A DNA stretch of 54,462 nucleotides from Thiopontia sp964344135 (lineage in GTDB: Bacteria; Pseudomonadota; Gammaproteobacteria; GCF-002020875). Below, in pieces: positions 54,336-54,462 of the stretch. A program made the position numbers and the translations under genes. The notes beneath the pieces were generated by a model that worked only from the letters and a program-made list of their open reading frames with translations, searched no databases and was not told the origin of the DNA. Position 1 is the stretch's first letter. Each line of letters starts with the position of its first letter. The stretch is from the NCBI GenBank assembly GCA_964344135.1, contig CAYFMF010000007.1, forward strand, positions 1 to 54,462. Reading direction: 5' to 3'.

Positions 54336-54443
54336 TTAAGGCGTGTGAGGTATCATCCACAGCATAGCCAGAATAAGGGCAATGACCACTATCACGGTGT
54401 AGAGAGCCCTCTCCAGTAGCCGGTATTTCCGTTCTCTTTTCAT
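54336..54443 (-). CDS. Possible 35-residue single-pass membrane peptide
   Basis: Reading from ATG 54443 on -, a basic start (MKRERKYRLLERALYTV) leads into a hydrophobic helix (IVVIALILAMLW) and the tail MIPHTP before TAA. The positive-inside pattern is good for a small inner-membrane protein. The upstream bases visible before the window ends give only a weak GGA-type site. No homolog is recognised; chance ORF remains possible. The + strand from 54232 to 54335 shows no gene. Confidence 0.35.
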   Translation of the reverse strand: MKRERKYRLLERALYTVIVVIALILAMLWMIPHTP

Positions 54444-54462
54444 CCGGGGCGACTTTACAGAA

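Overview
The window looks like the chromosome of a free-living or symbiotic gammaproteobacterium with an autotrophic, sulfur-oxidiser-like gene set (Chromatiales/Thiotrichales-type). This rests on the glycolysis/Calvin-cycle block tkt-gap-pgk-pyk-fba with a class II aldolase, on rpe-gph ahead of the trp genes, and on the uninterrupted order tRNAs-tufB-secE-nusG-rplKAJL-rpoBC-rpsLG-fusA-tufA-S10-spc-alpha, which is also seen in Pseudomonas and purple sulfur bacteria. RuBisCO is not in the window, so autotrophy is an inference. I cannot name a genus.

Layout. 1-780: a thioredoxin-like protein. 1047-8021: transketolase, GAPDH, phosphoglycerate kinase, pyruvate kinase and aldolase, all on +, closed by a strong bidirectional terminator (8045-8072). 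8077-9227 (-): two type IV pilus minor prepilins, the only clear minus-strand genes. 9285-11638: two tandem DUF1538 membrane proteins, a P-II-like protein and a CBS-pair protein, a compact putative regulated ion-transport module and the least characterised system here. 11607-14665: ampD, ampE, a histidine phosphatase and djlA. 14736-20141: rpe, gph, trpE, trpG, trpD, a 100-N assembly gap, then trpC. 20275-20727: an OsmC-like protein.

20746-53459 is a 33-kb run on one strand carrying the translation and transcription machinery: tRNA-Tyr, -Gly and -Thr, tufB, tRNA-Trp, secE, nusG, L11, L1, L10, L7/L12, rpoB, rpoC, S12, S7, fusA, tufA, then the full S10, spc and alpha operons through rpoA and L17, ended by a strong terminator (53424-53459). 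The two tuf genes appear identical, and the identity runs a little past their ends. Between rpoC and rpsL lies a 369-nt leader with a consensus promoter, a ten-codon ORF, a strong intrinsic terminator and an rrn-type boxA. A second boxA sits between rpsG and fusA. After L17 come a SAM hydroxide adenosyltransferase family gene and, at the right edge on -, a possible 35-residue single-pass membrane peptide.

Most of the window is conserved housekeeping DNA. The parts that repay a second look are the DUF1538/P-II/CBS module, the rpoC-rpsL leader RNA, the paired boxA elements, the tuf gene conversion, and the repeat-flanked assembly gap. All positions and motifs were read by eye; no database search or folding program was run.
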